64,000 bases of DNA from an uncultured Litoreibacter sp. (GCA_947492995.1 CANLOU010000001.1:434001-498000); one strand, 5' to 3'. Positions 52,302 through 61,555 are shown, counted from the first letter of the stretch. Program-made: numbers and translations. The notes: generated from the letters alone by a model not told the origin.

Positions 52302-53264
52302 TCAGGCTCCGTTGGTCAACACCATGTAGAGGTAGGCGATATAGGCAAGGGTCAAGCCTATGCCCCACCGATAGCCCATCCGCTGCCTGCGGAATACCAC
52401 CGGGGCGATCAAAATTGAGGCACCTAGCATCACCCACAGATCAAGCGTCAGGAACGCCTGTGGCACAGGCATGGGGCCGACCAGCGCGGCGATGCCCATA
52501 ATGGCCAGCAGGTTAAAGACGTTTGAACCAATGACGTTGCCGATGGCGACATCGGCCTTTTTGCGGAAAGCGGCCATCACGGTTGTGGCCAGTTCCGGCA
52601 TCGAAGTGCCGATGGCCACAAGGGTCAGGCCGATTACTGTTGGCGAGACGCCAAAATCGGTCGCGATGATAACCGCATTGTCGACCAACAGCTTGGCCCC
52701 CAAGGGCAAACCGATCAGGCCCGCGATCAGAAAGGCCGCGATTTTCCATCCCTTCAGCGACGGGTCGGCGCCTTCGGGTTCCTCCTCATCCTTTTCGGAG
52801 CGCATGTGCCGCTTTGCGTCAATGAAGCTATCTATCAGCATCGCGGCCAATGCGCCCAGCAGGATCAAACCGTGCCACCATGTGATGGGGCCAACAAAGG
52901 CCAAACCGATGAACAAAAGCGTGCCCAGGATCATGATGATGTAGCTTTTGCGCGTGTCCGATTGCGAGGCCGACAGCCCCGCCAGCAACGCAGGGATGCC
53001 CAGAACCAGCAGCACGTTGGCCGTGTTCGACCCTACCACATTACCGATGGCCAAGCCGGGTTGGCCGTCAAGTATTGACTGCACCGAGATCAGCAATTCC
53101 GGCGCGGACGTGCCGAACGCCACGATGGTCAGCGACACGATCAGCGCGGGCACGCCCAAGCGCAGCGACAGGTTCACCGCACCTTTGACCAACGCGTCCC
53201 CCGCAAACAGCAACAGCAATAGGCCGACCGCTGCCAGCGTGAACTCGTTGATAATCAGGTGCAT
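52302..53264 (-). CDS. Calcium/sodium antiporter (CaCA family, YrbG-like)
   Basis: 320 residues, ten TM segments as two inverted repeats. Alpha-repeat signatures: GNVVGSNTANVLLVLGIPAL and GNVIGSNVFNLLAIMGIAAL, plus FGTSAPELLISVQS and IGTSMPELATTVMA, with the ion-binding Glu in each. The central loop is acidic (RSEKDEEEPEGAD). Exchanges Ca2+ for Na+ across the inner membrane. Start overlaps the microprotein stop by 1 base. Confidence 0.94.
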   Translation of the reverse strand: MHLIINEFTLAAVGLLLLLFAGDALVKGAVNLSLRLGVPALIVSLTIVAFGTSAPELLISVQSILDGQPGLAIGNVVGSNTANVLLVLGIPALLAGLSASQSDTRKSYIIMILGTLLFIGLAFVGPITWWHGLILLGALAAMLIDSFIDAKRHMRSEKDEEEPEGADPSLKGWKIAAFLIAGLIGLPLGAKLLVDNAVIIATDFGVSPTVIGLTLVAIGTSMPELATTVMAAFRKKADVAIGNVIGSNVFNLLAIMGIAALVGPMPVPQAFLTLDLWVMLGASILIAPVVFRRQRMGYRWGIGLTLAYIAYLYMVLTNGA

Positions 53265-53431
53265 CAGGATTTGTTCTTTTCACATAGGCAGGGCGACTTG
53301 CCGATTTTGAAGCTGCCGCATTTGGGGCATTTGCGGTTTTCATAGGCCTGAATTTTTGGCAAGCGCAGCTTCCCAAACATTGCCAGAACGCCCATGCCGA
53401 CCAGGAAAAGGGTGACTATTTTTAGGATCAT
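53264..53431 (-). CDS. 55-residue TM zinc-ribbon microprotein
   Basis: MILKIVTLFLVGMGVLAMFG forms one N-terminal helix. A basic linker leads to a compact Cys cluster, RKCPKCGSFKIGKSPCLCEK (CPKC...CLC), a small zinc ribbon on the cytoplasmic side. Its start abuts the S49 protease stop and its stop overlaps the antiporter start (TGATG), strong evidence that it is a real coupled gene. It could link protease and exchanger. Commonly missed by gene finders because of its length. Confidence 0.85.
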   Translation of the reverse strand: MILKIVTLFLVGMGVLAMFGKLRLPKIQAYENRKCPKCGSFKIGKSPCLCEKNKS

Positions 53432-54232
53432 CTACAGCCCAAACCGCGCCCAAAGCGCTTTATCATCTATCTGGCTTATGGCGTCGCCAATCAGCTGCGA
53501 CCCGAACCGTTGGAAGATCGACCGCTTCGGGCCGTAAACCTGAAAGCGCACCTTGTCGCCGTAGAGTTCCTTCATCTTCGGAACCACGTGCCCGACGCCG
53601 TCGACCAGACCCACCTCGATGGCGTGACCGCCAACCCAGATCTCGCCGGTGAACAGGTCCTTATCGTCGGACAACCGGTCGCCACGGCCCTTTTGGACAT
53701 GGGCAATGAAGTTGTCGTGGATTTGTTGCTGCAACGCCTTCAGCCGCTTCACATCAGCGGGCTTTTCGGGTCGGAACGGGTCCAGCATGGATTTGTCTTT
53801 GCCCGCTGTGTAGACGCGGCGCTCGATGCCTTGGCGCTCCATCAATTGGTTGAAGCCGAAGCTTGCGGAAATAACCCCGATAGAGCCCACAATCGAGCTG
53901 TCATCGACCCAAATTTCATCGGCGCTGGCAGCAAGCCAATAGCCGCCGGATGCGGCCACATCCTCAACAAATGCGAAGGTTTTGACCTCGTGCTCTCCGG
54001 CTAGTCGCTTAATGCGGGCACCGATGAGCGACGATTGCACGGGGGAGCCGCCGGGGGAATTTATGACCAGCGCGACGGCTTCGGGTTTGCCTTTGCGGAA
54101 GGCTTTTTCCAGCAACGGGGCAAGGCCTGCATCGTTGAGCGTTTGGCCGCGACCGCCGCTGGCGATGACGCCGTTCATCCGGACGACGGCGACGCAGGGA
54201 TCTTTTTTGGTAAAGGGAATAAACCGTTTCAT
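53432..54232 (-). CDS. S49 family serine peptidase (SppA/SohB-like)
   Basis: 266 residues. ClpP-like fold with INSPGGSPVQSSLIGARI, the nucleophile Ser95 in DVAASGGYWLAASADEI, GSIGVISASFGF, and the general-base Lys147 in YTAGKDKSMLDPF (aligned to SohB/SppA). No N-terminal TM, unlike SohB, so it may be cytoplasmic or peripheral. Signal-peptide-peptidase-like activity inferred. First gene of the operon with the ribbon microprotein, antiporter and SDR. Confidence 0.93.
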   Translation of the reverse strand: MKRFIPFTKKDPCVAVVRMNGVIASGGRGQTLNDAGLAPLLEKAFRKGKPEAVALVINSPGGSPVQSSLIGARIKRLAGEHEVKTFAFVEDVAASGGYWLAASADEIWVDDSSIVGSIGVISASFGFNQLMERQGIERRVYTAGKDKSMLDPFRPEKPADVKRLKALQQQIHDNFIAHVQKGRGDRLSDDKDLFTGEIWVGGHAIEVGLVDGVGHVVPKMKELYGDKVRFQVYGPKRSIFQRFGSQLIGDAISQIDDKALWARFGL

Positions 54233-54352
54233 TAGGGTGATGTAGAGACCTTGGGCCTTGCAAACAAGGGGTGCGGCGGAATGTCGGTTTCAGACTTGCG
54301 GCATTAGCGGACTTACGCGACGCTGAGCCGGAAACTGACAAGGATTTGGGCC

Positions 54353-55714
54353 ATGAAAGACGACAACTTCCTGAAGGAAAACAACGCCCGTCATATGTGG
54401 CATCCGATGGCACATGCGGGGGCGATGCAGGACCATCCGCCGCGCATTATTTCCAAGGCGGCAGGCTCGACGATCACCGACCATGACGGCAACACGGTGG
54501 TTGATGGCGTGGGCGGATTGTGGTGCGTCAACGTGGGCTATTCCTGCGACCCGCTCAAGGAAGCCATCGCCAGCCAAGTCTATGAATTACCATACTATTC
54601 TGCCTTTGGCGGCACCACCAACGAACCCGCGATCGAGCTGTCTTACGAGCTGCGTGAGATGTTCGCGCCGGACGGTATGGCGCGGGCGTTTTTCACCTCG
54701 GGCGGGTCGGACGCGGTGGAGACGGCGTTGCGGCTGGCGCGGCAGTATCACAAGATCAAAGGACAGCCGCAGCGCACCAAGTTTTTGTCTTTGAAAAAGG
54801 GCTATCACGGCACCCATTTTGGTGGCGCTTCGGTCAATGGAAACAACCGCTTCCGCATCAATTACGAGCCGCTGATGCCGGGCTGTTTCCACCTGCCGAC
54901 GCCTTATGCGTATCGCAATCCGTTCGACGAAACCGACCCTGTGAAGCTGGGTGATTTATGCGTCAAAGCGGCGATTGACGAGATCGAATTTCAGGGGCCT
55001 GACACGATTGCCTGCTTCATAATGGAGCCGATCCAGGGCGCTGGCGGGGTGATTGTGCCACCCGAGCACTACATGCCCGCAATGCGTCAAGTTACTGAAA
55101 AATATGGAATTTTGATGATCGCGGATGAGGTGATTACGGGCTTTGGCCGCTCTGGCGACTGGTCGGGGTCGCGGCATTGGGGGGTTAGGCCGGATATGAT
55201 GACGATGGCGAAGGGGATCACCTCGGGGTACTTCCCGTTCGGGGCCTGCATGGTCAGCGAGGCCGTGGCCGAGGTCTTTGAAAATGGGCCTGTCGACACA
55301 GCAAGCATTTTTCATGGCTACACCTATTCCGCGCACCCCGTTGGGGCGGCTGCGGCGCTGGCATGTATCCGCGAAAGCCAGCGGCTCAAGATCAATGAAA
55401 ACGCCGCGCCGCGCGGCACGCAATTATTCGACGGGCTGTTGAAATTAAAGGATAAATACGACGTCATCGGCGACGTCAGAGGCGGACATGGGCTGATGGC
55501 AGGGCTTGAATTTGTGACCGACAAGGCCGCAAAAACACCTGCGCCGATGGACATGTTGAAGACCGCTTTTGAGACGACATATGAGGCCGGCGCAATGGTG
55601 CGGATTGGGGGCAATAATCTGTTGATGTCCCCACCGCTTATTATCACCGAGGCGGAAACGGACACGGTTCTGGCCGCTGTCGAGGCGGGCGTGCAAGCGG
55701 TCAATTCGATGTAG
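54353..55714 (+). CDS. Class III aminotransferase (omega-transaminase type)
   Basis: 453 residues. Fold-type I PLP enzyme: MWHPMAHAGAMQ, GVGGLWCVNVGYSCDPLKEA, FFTSGGSDAVETALRLARQY, EPIQGAGGVIVPPEHYMPAM, LMIADEVITGFGRSGDW, and the PLP Lys in MTMAKGITSGYFPFGA. Closest in style to roseobacter pyruvate-dependent omega-transaminases that act on beta-alanine, taurine or amines. The exact donor is not predictable. No catabolic neighbours; paired palindromes lie just after its stop. Confidence 0.9.
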   Translation: MKDDNFLKENNARHMWHPMAHAGAMQDHPPRIISKAAGSTITDHDGNTVVDGVGGLWCVNVGYSCDPLKEAIASQVYELPYYSAFGGTTNEPAIELSYELREMFAPDGMARAFFTSGGSDAVETALRLARQYHKIKGQPQRTKFLSLKKGYHGTHFGGASVNGNNRFRINYEPLMPGCFHLPTPYAYRNPFDETDPVKLGDLCVKAAIDEIEFQGPDTIACFIMEPIQGAGGVIVPPEHYMPAMRQVTEKYGILMIADEVITGFGRSGDWSGSRHWGVRPDMMTMAKGITSGYFPFGACMVSEAVAEVFENGPVDTASIFHGYTYSAHPVGAAAALACIRESQRLKINENAAPRGTQLFDGLLKLKDKYDVIGDVRGGHGLMAGLEFVTDKAAKTPAPMDMLKTAFETTYEAGAMVRIGGNNLLMSPPLIITEAETDTVLAAVEAGVQAVNSM

Positions 55715-55768
55715 TTTTGTACAAATTGGGGATGGTTTGCAGGGGCCATAACCCATTTTGTACAAAAT
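55715..55768. promoter_or_regulatory. Two TTTTGTACAAA palindromes, 41 bp centre to centre
   Basis: TTTGTACAAA (55716-55725) and ATTTTGTACAAAAT (55755-55768), both perfect dyads, stand four helical turns apart directly after the aminotransferase stop and upstream of the VOC gene. Spacing and symmetry suggest cooperative binding of a dimeric regulator such as a GntR-type protein. The regulator is not in view. Confidence 0.65.
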
Positions 55769-55855
55769 TTCCCGCGCACGGTGGGCCGCTATTTTGATGT
55801 GCTCTTTGCGATGACGCACAAATTTTCCGTCAGATTCAGGCGTTAACAGAAACGA

Positions 55856-55881
55856 CATAGTTCGGGCTTGGCCGAACTATG
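55856..55881. promoter_or_regulatory. 10-bp inverted repeat upstream of the VOC gene
   Basis: CATAGTTCGG-GCTTGG-CCGAACTATG, a perfect 10-bp stem with a 6-base loop, 44 bases before the VOC start. No U-tract follows, so it is more likely an operator or leader hairpin than a terminator. Confidence 0.6.
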
Positions 55882-55925
55882 CGCTGCGCCTTGCGCATGG
55901 CCGCGCGGTCGGACAGGCTGTGCCC

Positions 55926-56342
55926 ATGAAACTCAAATTACACCACATAAATCTGTGCTCGACCAACGTGGCCGCAATGGACCGATTTTACCGCGACGTG
56001 CTGACAATGGGCGACGAAGACCCCGCCGAGCTGCCACCGCTGAACAAAGAAAAGGGGCTGGTCGGCGACGTATCTTTCGTGACCGATGGCGACATCCAGA
56101 TGCACCTGACCCCGCGAGACGTTTTGAATTCGTTCCGCTCAGGCCAAGTCGTGAACCCACTGGAGCGCGGCCATATCGCGTATCGGACCGATGATATCGA
56201 GGCGTTCATGGCCCATCTCGACGCGCAAGGCGTGCCCTATTCGGATTGGGGCAGCAACGCGGTGAAGGGCTGGCATCAGGTGTTCTTTTACGACCCCGAC
56301 GGGAACGTCATTGAGGTGCATCAGATTGTAGATGTGGGGTGA
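55926..56342 (+). CDS. VOC (glyoxalase/bleomycin-resistance fold) protein
   Basis: 138 residues from the ATG at 55926. KLHHINLCSTNVAAMDRFYR and GHIAYRTDDIEAFMAHLDAQ open the two beta-alpha-beta modules; a metal-type His is seen in LKLHHINL and a late Glu in GNVIEVHQIVD. Typical of glyoxalase I or ring-cleaving dioxygenase relatives. Substrate unknown. Preceded by the palindromes at 55715 and 55856. Confidence 0.88.
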   Translation: MKLKLHHINLCSTNVAAMDRFYRDVLTMGDEDPAELPPLNKEKGLVGDVSFVTDGDIQMHLTPRDVLNSFRSGQVVNPLERGHIAYRTDDIEAFMAHLDAQGVPYSDWGSNAVKGWHQVFFYDPDGNVIEVHQIVDVG

Positions 56343-56368
56343 GGGTTTGGTAACGTTGGCGCAATAGA

Positions 56369-56710
56369 ATGACGAACAGACATCAAGTTTTGGCCGACTT
56401 ACTAGAGCTCAAGCACCCTTTACCTAGGGCGATCAAGCAACTGGAAACGTTCTCCTTTGACTATGAAGGTGAACCGTACATCGTGACAAAGTCGCATATC
56501 AGAAATGCTGTAACTCAGTTTCTCAACGGATCCATTAACTCAGCCGAGTTGGAAGGTTGGGCAGAGATCGTTGAAGTCAGAGAAGACTTGGAATGTGACC
56601 CAGAACACAAAGCTCAAATCTCAAACGCCGTTTTTGATTTGGCCAACCCCATTCTTCAGGGCCAAATAACCACAGAAAGATGTGAGGACATTCTTGTATC
56701 GCTCGACTGA
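56369..56710 (+). CDS. Orphan protein with atypical composition
   Basis: 113 residues, no signal or TM. TNRHQVLADLLELKHPLPRA, FDYEGEPYIVTKSHIRNAVT and HKAQISNAVFDLANPILQGQ indicate a small all-helical or alpha/beta protein. The gene is clearly more AT-rich than its neighbours and uses codons such as ATA, TCA and AGA, rare elsewhere here, suggesting horizontal gain. It resembles small immunity-type proteins in size and charge, but I do not recognise a family. Closed by a strong terminator. Confidence 0.72.
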   Translation: MTNRHQVLADLLELKHPLPRAIKQLETFSFDYEGEPYIVTKSHIRNAVTQFLNGSINSAELEGWAEIVEVREDLECDPEHKAQISNAVFDLANPILQGQITTERCEDILVSLD

Positions 56711-56723
56711 TGTGAAAAATGCA

Positions 56724-56750
56724 AAAGGCCCCGCGATTGGCGGGGCCTTT
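56724..56750 (+). terminator. Rho-independent terminator after the orphan gene
   Basis: AAAGGCCCCGC-GATTG-GCGGGGCCTTT (56724-56750), an 11-bp stem; the T-run is part of the stem end. It may serve both the + strand orphan and the convergent coxM. Confidence 0.88.
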
Positions 56751-56762
56751 GGTTCTTAGGCT

Positions 56763-56785
56763 GGCGGGGTGAACCCCGCCCTACG
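56763..56785. repeat. CGTAGGGTGGGC-family palindrome, copy 2, overlapping the coxM stop
   Basis: GGCGGGGT-GA-ACCCCGCC then CTACG. The CTA of the tail is the coxM stop codon read on the minus strand, so the repeat supplies the end of the gene. Confidence 0.7.
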
Positions 56786-57575
56786 CCGCCGCGGCGACGG
56801 CGCGGCCGGTCATGACTTTCACGAGGTGGGCGCGGTAGTCGCCGGAGCCGTGGAGGTCGTTAATCATGCCGTCTCCGCTGGGAGCGTCGAGGGCCGCGAT
56901 TGCCTCAGTTGAGAAGTTGGCGTTCAGGGCTTCCTCGGCGGCGGTCCAGCGGTGGACGCCTTCCTCGGACGCGCCTGTCACTGCTACGCGCACGCCACCC
57001 TCGTATTTGGCGACGAACACGCCGACAAGCGCGAAGCGGGAGGCGGGCTGCACGAACTTTTGGTAGTTCGATTTTTCGGGGATCGGGAATTTGACCTCCG
57101 TGATGATCTCGCCTTCTTTCAGCGCGGTCTCGAACATGCCTTTGAAGTAGTCATCCGCCGCGATCTCGCGCGTGTTGGTGACGATGGTGGCACCGGACCC
57201 CAAAGCCGCCGCCGGGTAGCAGGCGGAGGGGTCATTGTTGGCGAGCGAGCCGCCGATGGTGCCACGGTTGCGCACGGCGGGGTCACCGATATGGGAGGCC
57301 AAGCCGGACAGCCCTGCGTAGCTGCCATCGGCAGCCACAGCGGCGTGGGTCGTGGCCCCACCGATGCAGAGGCGGCCGTCGTCGTCTTTGCAGATACCGA
57401 CCATTTCCGCCAAGCCCGACAGGCTGACCAAGGTGGAGGGACTGGCGAGGCGTTGCTTGAGCGTGGGGATGAGCGTTTGCCCACCGCCCAGCGCCTGTGC
57501 CTCGTCACCGCCGAGGGCTTTGACCGCATCCGCGATGGAGCCCGGTTTTTCGATCTCGAAATCGTACATAGTCAA
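56781..57575 (-). CDS. coxM: FAD-binding medium subunit of a form II CO dehydrogenase-like hydroxylase
   Basis: 264 residues. FAD motifs AQALGGGQTLIPTLKQRLA and NRGTIGGSLANNDPSACYPA match the CoxM/XdhB family (AGGQSLLP and TIGG). It passes electrons from the Fe-S subunit to the acceptor. Thirteen bases after coxL. Ends inside a dispersed palindrome. Confidence 0.92.
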   Translation of the reverse strand: MTMYDFEIEKPGSIADAVKALGGDEAQALGGGQTLIPTLKQRLASPSTLVSLSGLAEMVGICKDDDGRLCIGGATTHAAVAADGSYAGLSGLASHIGDPAVRNRGTIGGSLANNDPSACYPAAALGSGATIVTNTREIAADDYFKGMFETALKEGEIITEVKFPIPEKSNYQKFVQPASRFALVGVFVAKYEGGVRVAVTGASEEGVHRWTAAEEALNANFSTEAIAALDAPSGDGMINDLHGSGDYRAHLVKVMTGRAVAAAA

Positions 57576-57588
57576 TCCTTTCCGAGCT

Positions 57589-59952
57589 TCAGGAGTTCAT
57601 GGCAGCCCAGACGCGGTCCGGCGTCAGGGGCATATCAATATGGGTGACGTCGTGGCCCGCGCGTTGCAGCGCATCGACGACCGCGCTGACCAAGGCGGGG
57701 GGCGATCCGATCGCCCCCGCCTCCCCACAGCCTTTCACGCCCAACGGGTTGTGCGTGCAGGGCGTGATCGACGAATGGTCGACGTTGAACATCGGCAGAT
57801 CGTCCGCGCGGGGCATGGTGTAATCCATGTAGGACCCCGACAGAAGCTGGCCGTTTTCATCATAGGCGCAGTTTTCAACGAGCGCTTGGCCAATGCCTTG
57901 CGCCAGCCCGCCATGGACCTGCCCTTCGACGATCATCGGGTTGATGATGTTGCCGAAATCATCCGCCGCAGAGAAGCCCAGCACGGTGACCTTGCCGGTT
58001 TCTGGGTCCACCTCGACCTCGCACCCGTAGGCACCAGAGGGGTAGGTGAAGTTGGCGGGGTCGTAGAAGGCGGTTTCCTCCAACCCCGGCTCGATCTCTT
58101 CGAGCGGGTAGTTGTGAGGCACATAGGCCGCCAGCGTCACATCACCCCAAGCGACCGACTTGTCGGTGCCCGCGACGGTGAACGCACCGTCTTTGAGTTC
58201 GATGTCGCCCTCGGAGGCCTCCATCAGATGGGCCGCGATTTTCTTGGCCTTGGCGATGATCTTCTCCGTCGCGCGGACCATGGCGGAGCCGCCCACGGCA
58301 ATGGAGCGGGACCCGTAGGTGCCCATGCCCATCGGCGTTTTGGAGGTGTCGCCATGCACGATGTCGATCTGCTGCTCGTCGATGCCGATCATGTCGGCGA
58401 CGACTTGCGCGAAGCTGGTCTCGTGCCCTTGGCCGTGGGAATGGCTGCCGGTCATCACGGAGATGGAGCCGGTGGCGTTGACCCTGACGGTGGCGCTTTC
58501 GTAGAGACCGGCGCGCGCGCCGAGCTGGCCCACGAGGTTTGACGGCGCGATGCCGCAAGCCTCGATATAATGGGCGATGCCGAAGCCGCGCAGCTTGCCG
58601 TTTTTCTTGGACTCTTCGGCGCGTTTGTCGAAGCCCGCGTGGTCGGACATTTCCAACAGCTTGTCCATCGTCGCGTGGTAGTCACCGGTGTCGTATTCCA
58701 CGGCCACGGGGGTGGCGTAGGGGAATTCGGTGATGAAGTTGCGGCGGCGGATTTCAATGGGATCGATCCCCATTTCGCGCGCCGCTTTGTCCACGACGCG
58801 TTCCAGCTGGAACGTGGCTTCGGGGCGGCCCGCGCCGCGATAGGCGTCCACGGGGACGGTGTTGGTGAAGACCGCTTTGACGTTCACGTAGATCAGCGGG
58901 GTCTTGTAGTTGCCCGCCATCAACGTGCCGTGCAGCCATGTCGGGATGGAGGGCGCGAAGGTCGACAGATACGCGCCCATATTGGCGTGGGTGTCGGTGC
59001 GCAGCGCCAGGAAATGCCCGTCCTTGTCCATCGCCAATTCGATCTTGGTGACGTGGTCGCGGCCATGGGCGTCTGACATAAATGCCTCGGACCGGGAGGA
59101 CGTCCATTTGACCGGACGACCAACCTGTTTCGCTGCGAAGGTGCAGAAGGCCTCTTCGGCGTAGTGGTAGATTTTTGCGCCGAACCCGCCGCCCACATCG
59201 GGGGCCACCACGCGCAGGCGGTGTTCCGGGATGCCCAGCACGAAGGCGCCCATCAACAGGCGGATGACATGCGGGTTTTGGGAGGTGGTATAGAGGGTGT
59301 ATTCCTCGGTCGATGAGTCAAACTCGGCGACGGCCACGCGGGGTTCCATCGGGTTGGCCACCAGCCGGTTGTTCTTCAGCTCCAGCGTGGTGACGTGATG
59401 TGCGCCCTTGATGGCCTCATCGACCGCCTCGCGGTTTTCTTCGACAAAGCCCCAGTCGTAGCAAAGGTTCGACGTCAGGTCGTCATGCACCTTGGTGGCC
59501 CCGTCTTTGAGGGCGTCCTTCATGTTGAGCACCGGCTCAAGTTCGGTGATGTCGATCTCGACGGCTTCCGCGGCGTCGCGGGCCTCGGCCAGAGAGTCCG
59601 CGACCACGACGGCAATCGGGTCGCCCACATGGCGGACCTTGCCTTCGGCCAAAACGGGGTGCTTGGGTTCCTGCATGACCTCGCCGTGGCGGTCGGTCAC
59701 TTGCCAGCCGCAGGGCACGCCGCCCACGCCTTCGAAGTCCTTGGCGGTGAAGATTTGTTCCACGCCCGGCATCTTTTCAGCCGCCGAGGTGTCGATTGAG
59801 TTGATCGTCCCATGCGCCACGTCCGAGCGGATGAAATAGGCGTAGGCCTGCCCTTGCAGGTTGATGTCGTCGGTGTATTTGCCCTTGCCGGTCAGAAACC
59901 GCAGGTCCTCGCGCCGTTTGGAGCTGGCGCCGATGCCTCCATCTTTTGGCAT
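57589..59952 (-). CDS. coxL: Molybdenum hydroxylase large subunit, form II CoxL type
   Basis: 787 residues. GGGFGAK at 254-260 and the active-site loop AYRGAGR at 370-376, the form II signature; true aerobic CO dehydrogenases (form I) have AYxCSFR with the Cu-linked Cys. The moco-binding [18 protein letters not shown] near the C-terminus keeps the catalytic Glu. CO oxidation is therefore not assured; other aldehydes or heterocycles are plausible substrates. Its order after coxS and before coxM matches form II clusters. Confidence 0.95.
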   Translation of the reverse strand: MPKDGGIGASSKRREDLRFLTGKGKYTDDINLQGQAYAYFIRSDVAHGTINSIDTSAAEKMPGVEQIFTAKDFEGVGGVPCGWQVTDRHGEVMQEPKHPVLAEGKVRHVGDPIAVVVADSLAEARDAAEAVEIDITELEPVLNMKDALKDGATKVHDDLTSNLCYDWGFVEENREAVDEAIKGAHHVTTLELKNNRLVANPMEPRVAVAEFDSSTEEYTLYTTSQNPHVIRLLMGAFVLGIPEHRLRVVAPDVGGGFGAKIYHYAEEAFCTFAAKQVGRPVKWTSSRSEAFMSDAHGRDHVTKIELAMDKDGHFLALRTDTHANMGAYLSTFAPSIPTWLHGTLMAGNYKTPLIYVNVKAVFTNTVPVDAYRGAGRPEATFQLERVVDKAAREMGIDPIEIRRRNFITEFPYATPVAVEYDTGDYHATMDKLLEMSDHAGFDKRAEESKKNGKLRGFGIAHYIEACGIAPSNLVGQLGARAGLYESATVRVNATGSISVMTGSHSHGQGHETSFAQVVADMIGIDEQQIDIVHGDTSKTPMGMGTYGSRSIAVGGSAMVRATEKIIAKAKKIAAHLMEASEGDIELKDGAFTVAGTDKSVAWGDVTLAAYVPHNYPLEEIEPGLEETAFYDPANFTYPSGAYGCEVEVDPETGKVTVLGFSAADDFGNIINPMIVEGQVHGGLAQGIGQALVENCAYDENGQLLSGSYMDYTMPRADDLPMFNVDHSSITPCTHNPLGVKGCGEAGAIGSPPALVSAVVDALQRAGHDVTHIDMPLTPDRVWAAMNS

Positions 59953-59970
59953 AATTATTCCTCCCTATAC

Positions 59971-59994
59971 GGTGGGCTTAAAGCCCGCCTTACG
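59971..59994. repeat. CGTAGGGTGGGC-family palindrome, copy 3
   Basis: GGTGGGCTT-A-AAGCCCGCC then TTACG, with one G-T wobble in the stem. Lies in the 45-base gap between the small secreted protein and coxL. Confidence 0.65.
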
Positions 59995-59997
59995 TCA

Positions 59998-60312
59998 TTA
60001 AAGTCCACATTGTGCGATACGCTTGTTGCCGGAATTTGCGATTCGCAGCTTCCAGCCACGGTCAAATTTCACGCCGTCACTGCGCATCGTGTCGGAAATG
60101 GACTTGCAGATTTGCTTGGCCTCACCCGCCGTTGTGGCGATCCTGACATCCACAGAGGTGGCCTTGACACTGACGGCACATTTTCCGGTCAGCAGGTCCA
60201 AGGAATCCAGCCAACGGCACATTTGCACGGCGTTGACATAGCTGTCTTCCAAACTGGCCTGAGCCGAGAAAGGTGCGGACAGGGCGACGACCGTCGCTAA
60301 AACTAATTTCAT
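59998..60312 (-). CDS. Small secreted protein inside the cox cluster
   Basis: 104 residues. Signal peptide MKLVLATVVALSAPFSAQA, mature 85 residues with four Cys (MCRW, GKCAV, QICKS, AQCGL) that could pair as two disulfides. It lies between coxS and coxL (3- and 45-base gaps), a place where no accessory gene is usual. Could be a late insertion or a periplasmic partner; the large subunit itself is cytoplasmic. Family not recognised. Confidence 0.72.
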   Translation of the reverse strand: MKLVLATVVALSAPFSAQASLEDSYVNAVQMCRWLDSLDLLTGKCAVSVKATSVDVRIATTAGEAKQICKSISDTMRSDGVKFDRGWKLRIANSGNKRIAQCGL

Positions 60313-60315
60313 CTA

Positions 60316-60801
60316 CTATTCCGCCGCTACGGCGGGGACAGATTGCCCCGAGGCCGCCATGATTGATTTCACAATGTTGTGGTAGCCGGTGCATCGGCAC
60401 AGGTTGCCTTCGAGATATTCACGAATTTCGGCCTCGGACGGCTTGGGGTTGTCCTTCAGCAACGCCGCCGCCGACATCACCATGCCCGGTGTACAAAAGC
60501 CGCATTGCAGCCCGTGATGTTCCTGAAACGCCGCCTGAATGGTCGAGAGCGACCCGTCGGCATTGGCCATGCCTTCGATGGTTTTGACCTCTGCGCCGTC
60601 GGCCTCGGCCGCGAACATGGTGCAGGATTTGACCGCCTCGCCGTTCACATGCACCACACAGGCGCCGCATTGCGAGGTGTCGCACCCCACATGGGTGCCC
60701 GTCAGGTGCAAGTCGTCGCGCAAAAGGTTGGACAACAATGTCCGGCCTTCCACTGACTTGGAAACGGTCTTGCCGTTCACCGTCAAAGTTACTTTCGTCA
60801 T
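60316..60801 (-). CDS. coxS: [2Fe-2S] small subunit of the CoxL-type hydroxylase
   Basis: 161 residues from the ATG at 60801 (GGGAGG upstream). Plant-type cluster C40/C45/C48/C60 ([11 protein letters not shown]...SC) and second cluster C100/C103/C135/C137 (QCGFCTPGM...LCRCTGY). Transfers electrons from the molybdopterin subunit to FAD. A 20-residue tail ([10 protein letters not shown] end) is typical. Confidence 0.95.
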   Translation of the reverse strand: MTKVTLTVNGKTVSKSVEGRTLLSNLLRDDLHLTGTHVGCDTSQCGACVVHVNGEAVKSCTMFAAEADGAEVKTIEGMANADGSLSTIQAAFQEHHGLQCGFCTPGMVMSAAALLKDNPKPSEAEIREYLEGNLCRCTGYHNIVKSIMAASGQSVPAVAAE

Positions 60802-60823
60802 ATTTTCCTCCCTAGAAAATTGC

Positions 60824-61339
60824 TTACGAGACCAGACGTTTGAACCAGCCTTTCTTGGCGGTTTCTTCTTCCGCATCGGTCTCTTGTTCGTCGTCCTCCG
60901 GTTCTTCCAACGCGTTTTGGAACCGGGTGAAAAATTCGTCCGCCATCTTTTTGGCGAAACCGTCGATGATGCGGCTGCCCAATTGCGCCAGCTTGCCGCC
61001 GACTTTGGCCTCCACGTCATAGTGTAAGATGGTGCTGTCGCCGTCCGCTTCCAGTTTTACGTCCGCCGCGCCCTTGGCGAAACCCGCAGCACCACCTTTG
61101 CCGGCGCCCTCGATGGTCAGGCTGTTGGGCGGGTTCATGTCATTGAGGTCGACCTTGCCCTTGAAGGTCGCTTTGACGGGGCCGACCTTTTGCACCACGA
61201 CCGCCTCGAACCCCGTTTCGGGGGAGCCGGCCATCTCTTGGCAGCCGGGCACACATTCCTTCAGCACGTCGGCGTTCAACAAGGCGGACCAGACGGTGTT
61301 TATGTCGGCCTTGATGGTGCGGCTGTCGGTGAGTTGCAT
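60824..61339 (-). CDS. coxG: CoxG-type SRPBCC protein
   Basis: 171 residues. CoxG family: [48 protein letters not shown] and [22 protein letters not shown]-terminal acidic stretch ([20 protein letters not shown]) then GWFKRLVS. CoxG helps anchor CO dehydrogenase at the membrane in Oligotropha. First gene of the cox run, 22 bases before coxS. Confidence 0.92.
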   Translation of the reverse strand: MQLTDSRTIKADINTVWSALLNADVLKECVPGCQEMAGSPETGFEAVVVQKVGPVKATFKGKVDLNDMNPPNSLTIEGAGKGGAAGFAKGAADVKLEADGDSTILHYDVEAKVGGKLAQLGSRIIDGFAKKMADEFFTRFQNALEEPEDDEQETDAEEETAKKGWFKRLVS

Positions 61340-61555
61340 GCAGATCTTTCCCCCAAACGCCGCCGCTGCACGGGCCCCAAAAGGGGATTCGACGCGCAGG
61401 CAGCTGGCTGTATGTTGAAAAGACTAAGAAAAAATCGGGCCACGTCCATAAGATTGTTTTCTTGACGCGGGAATCGGGGGTATGGCGCAGGCTCTCGGTC
61501 CTTTGCTGTGCAAAAGACCTGCCGCGATATGTGGGTGTGTGTGGCAATTGTTGAT

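Noticed and set aside
57589-59952. True aerobic CO dehydrogenase (form I)
   Set aside because: The loop is AYRGAGR, the form II signature; the Cu-ligand Cys of AYxCSFR is missing.
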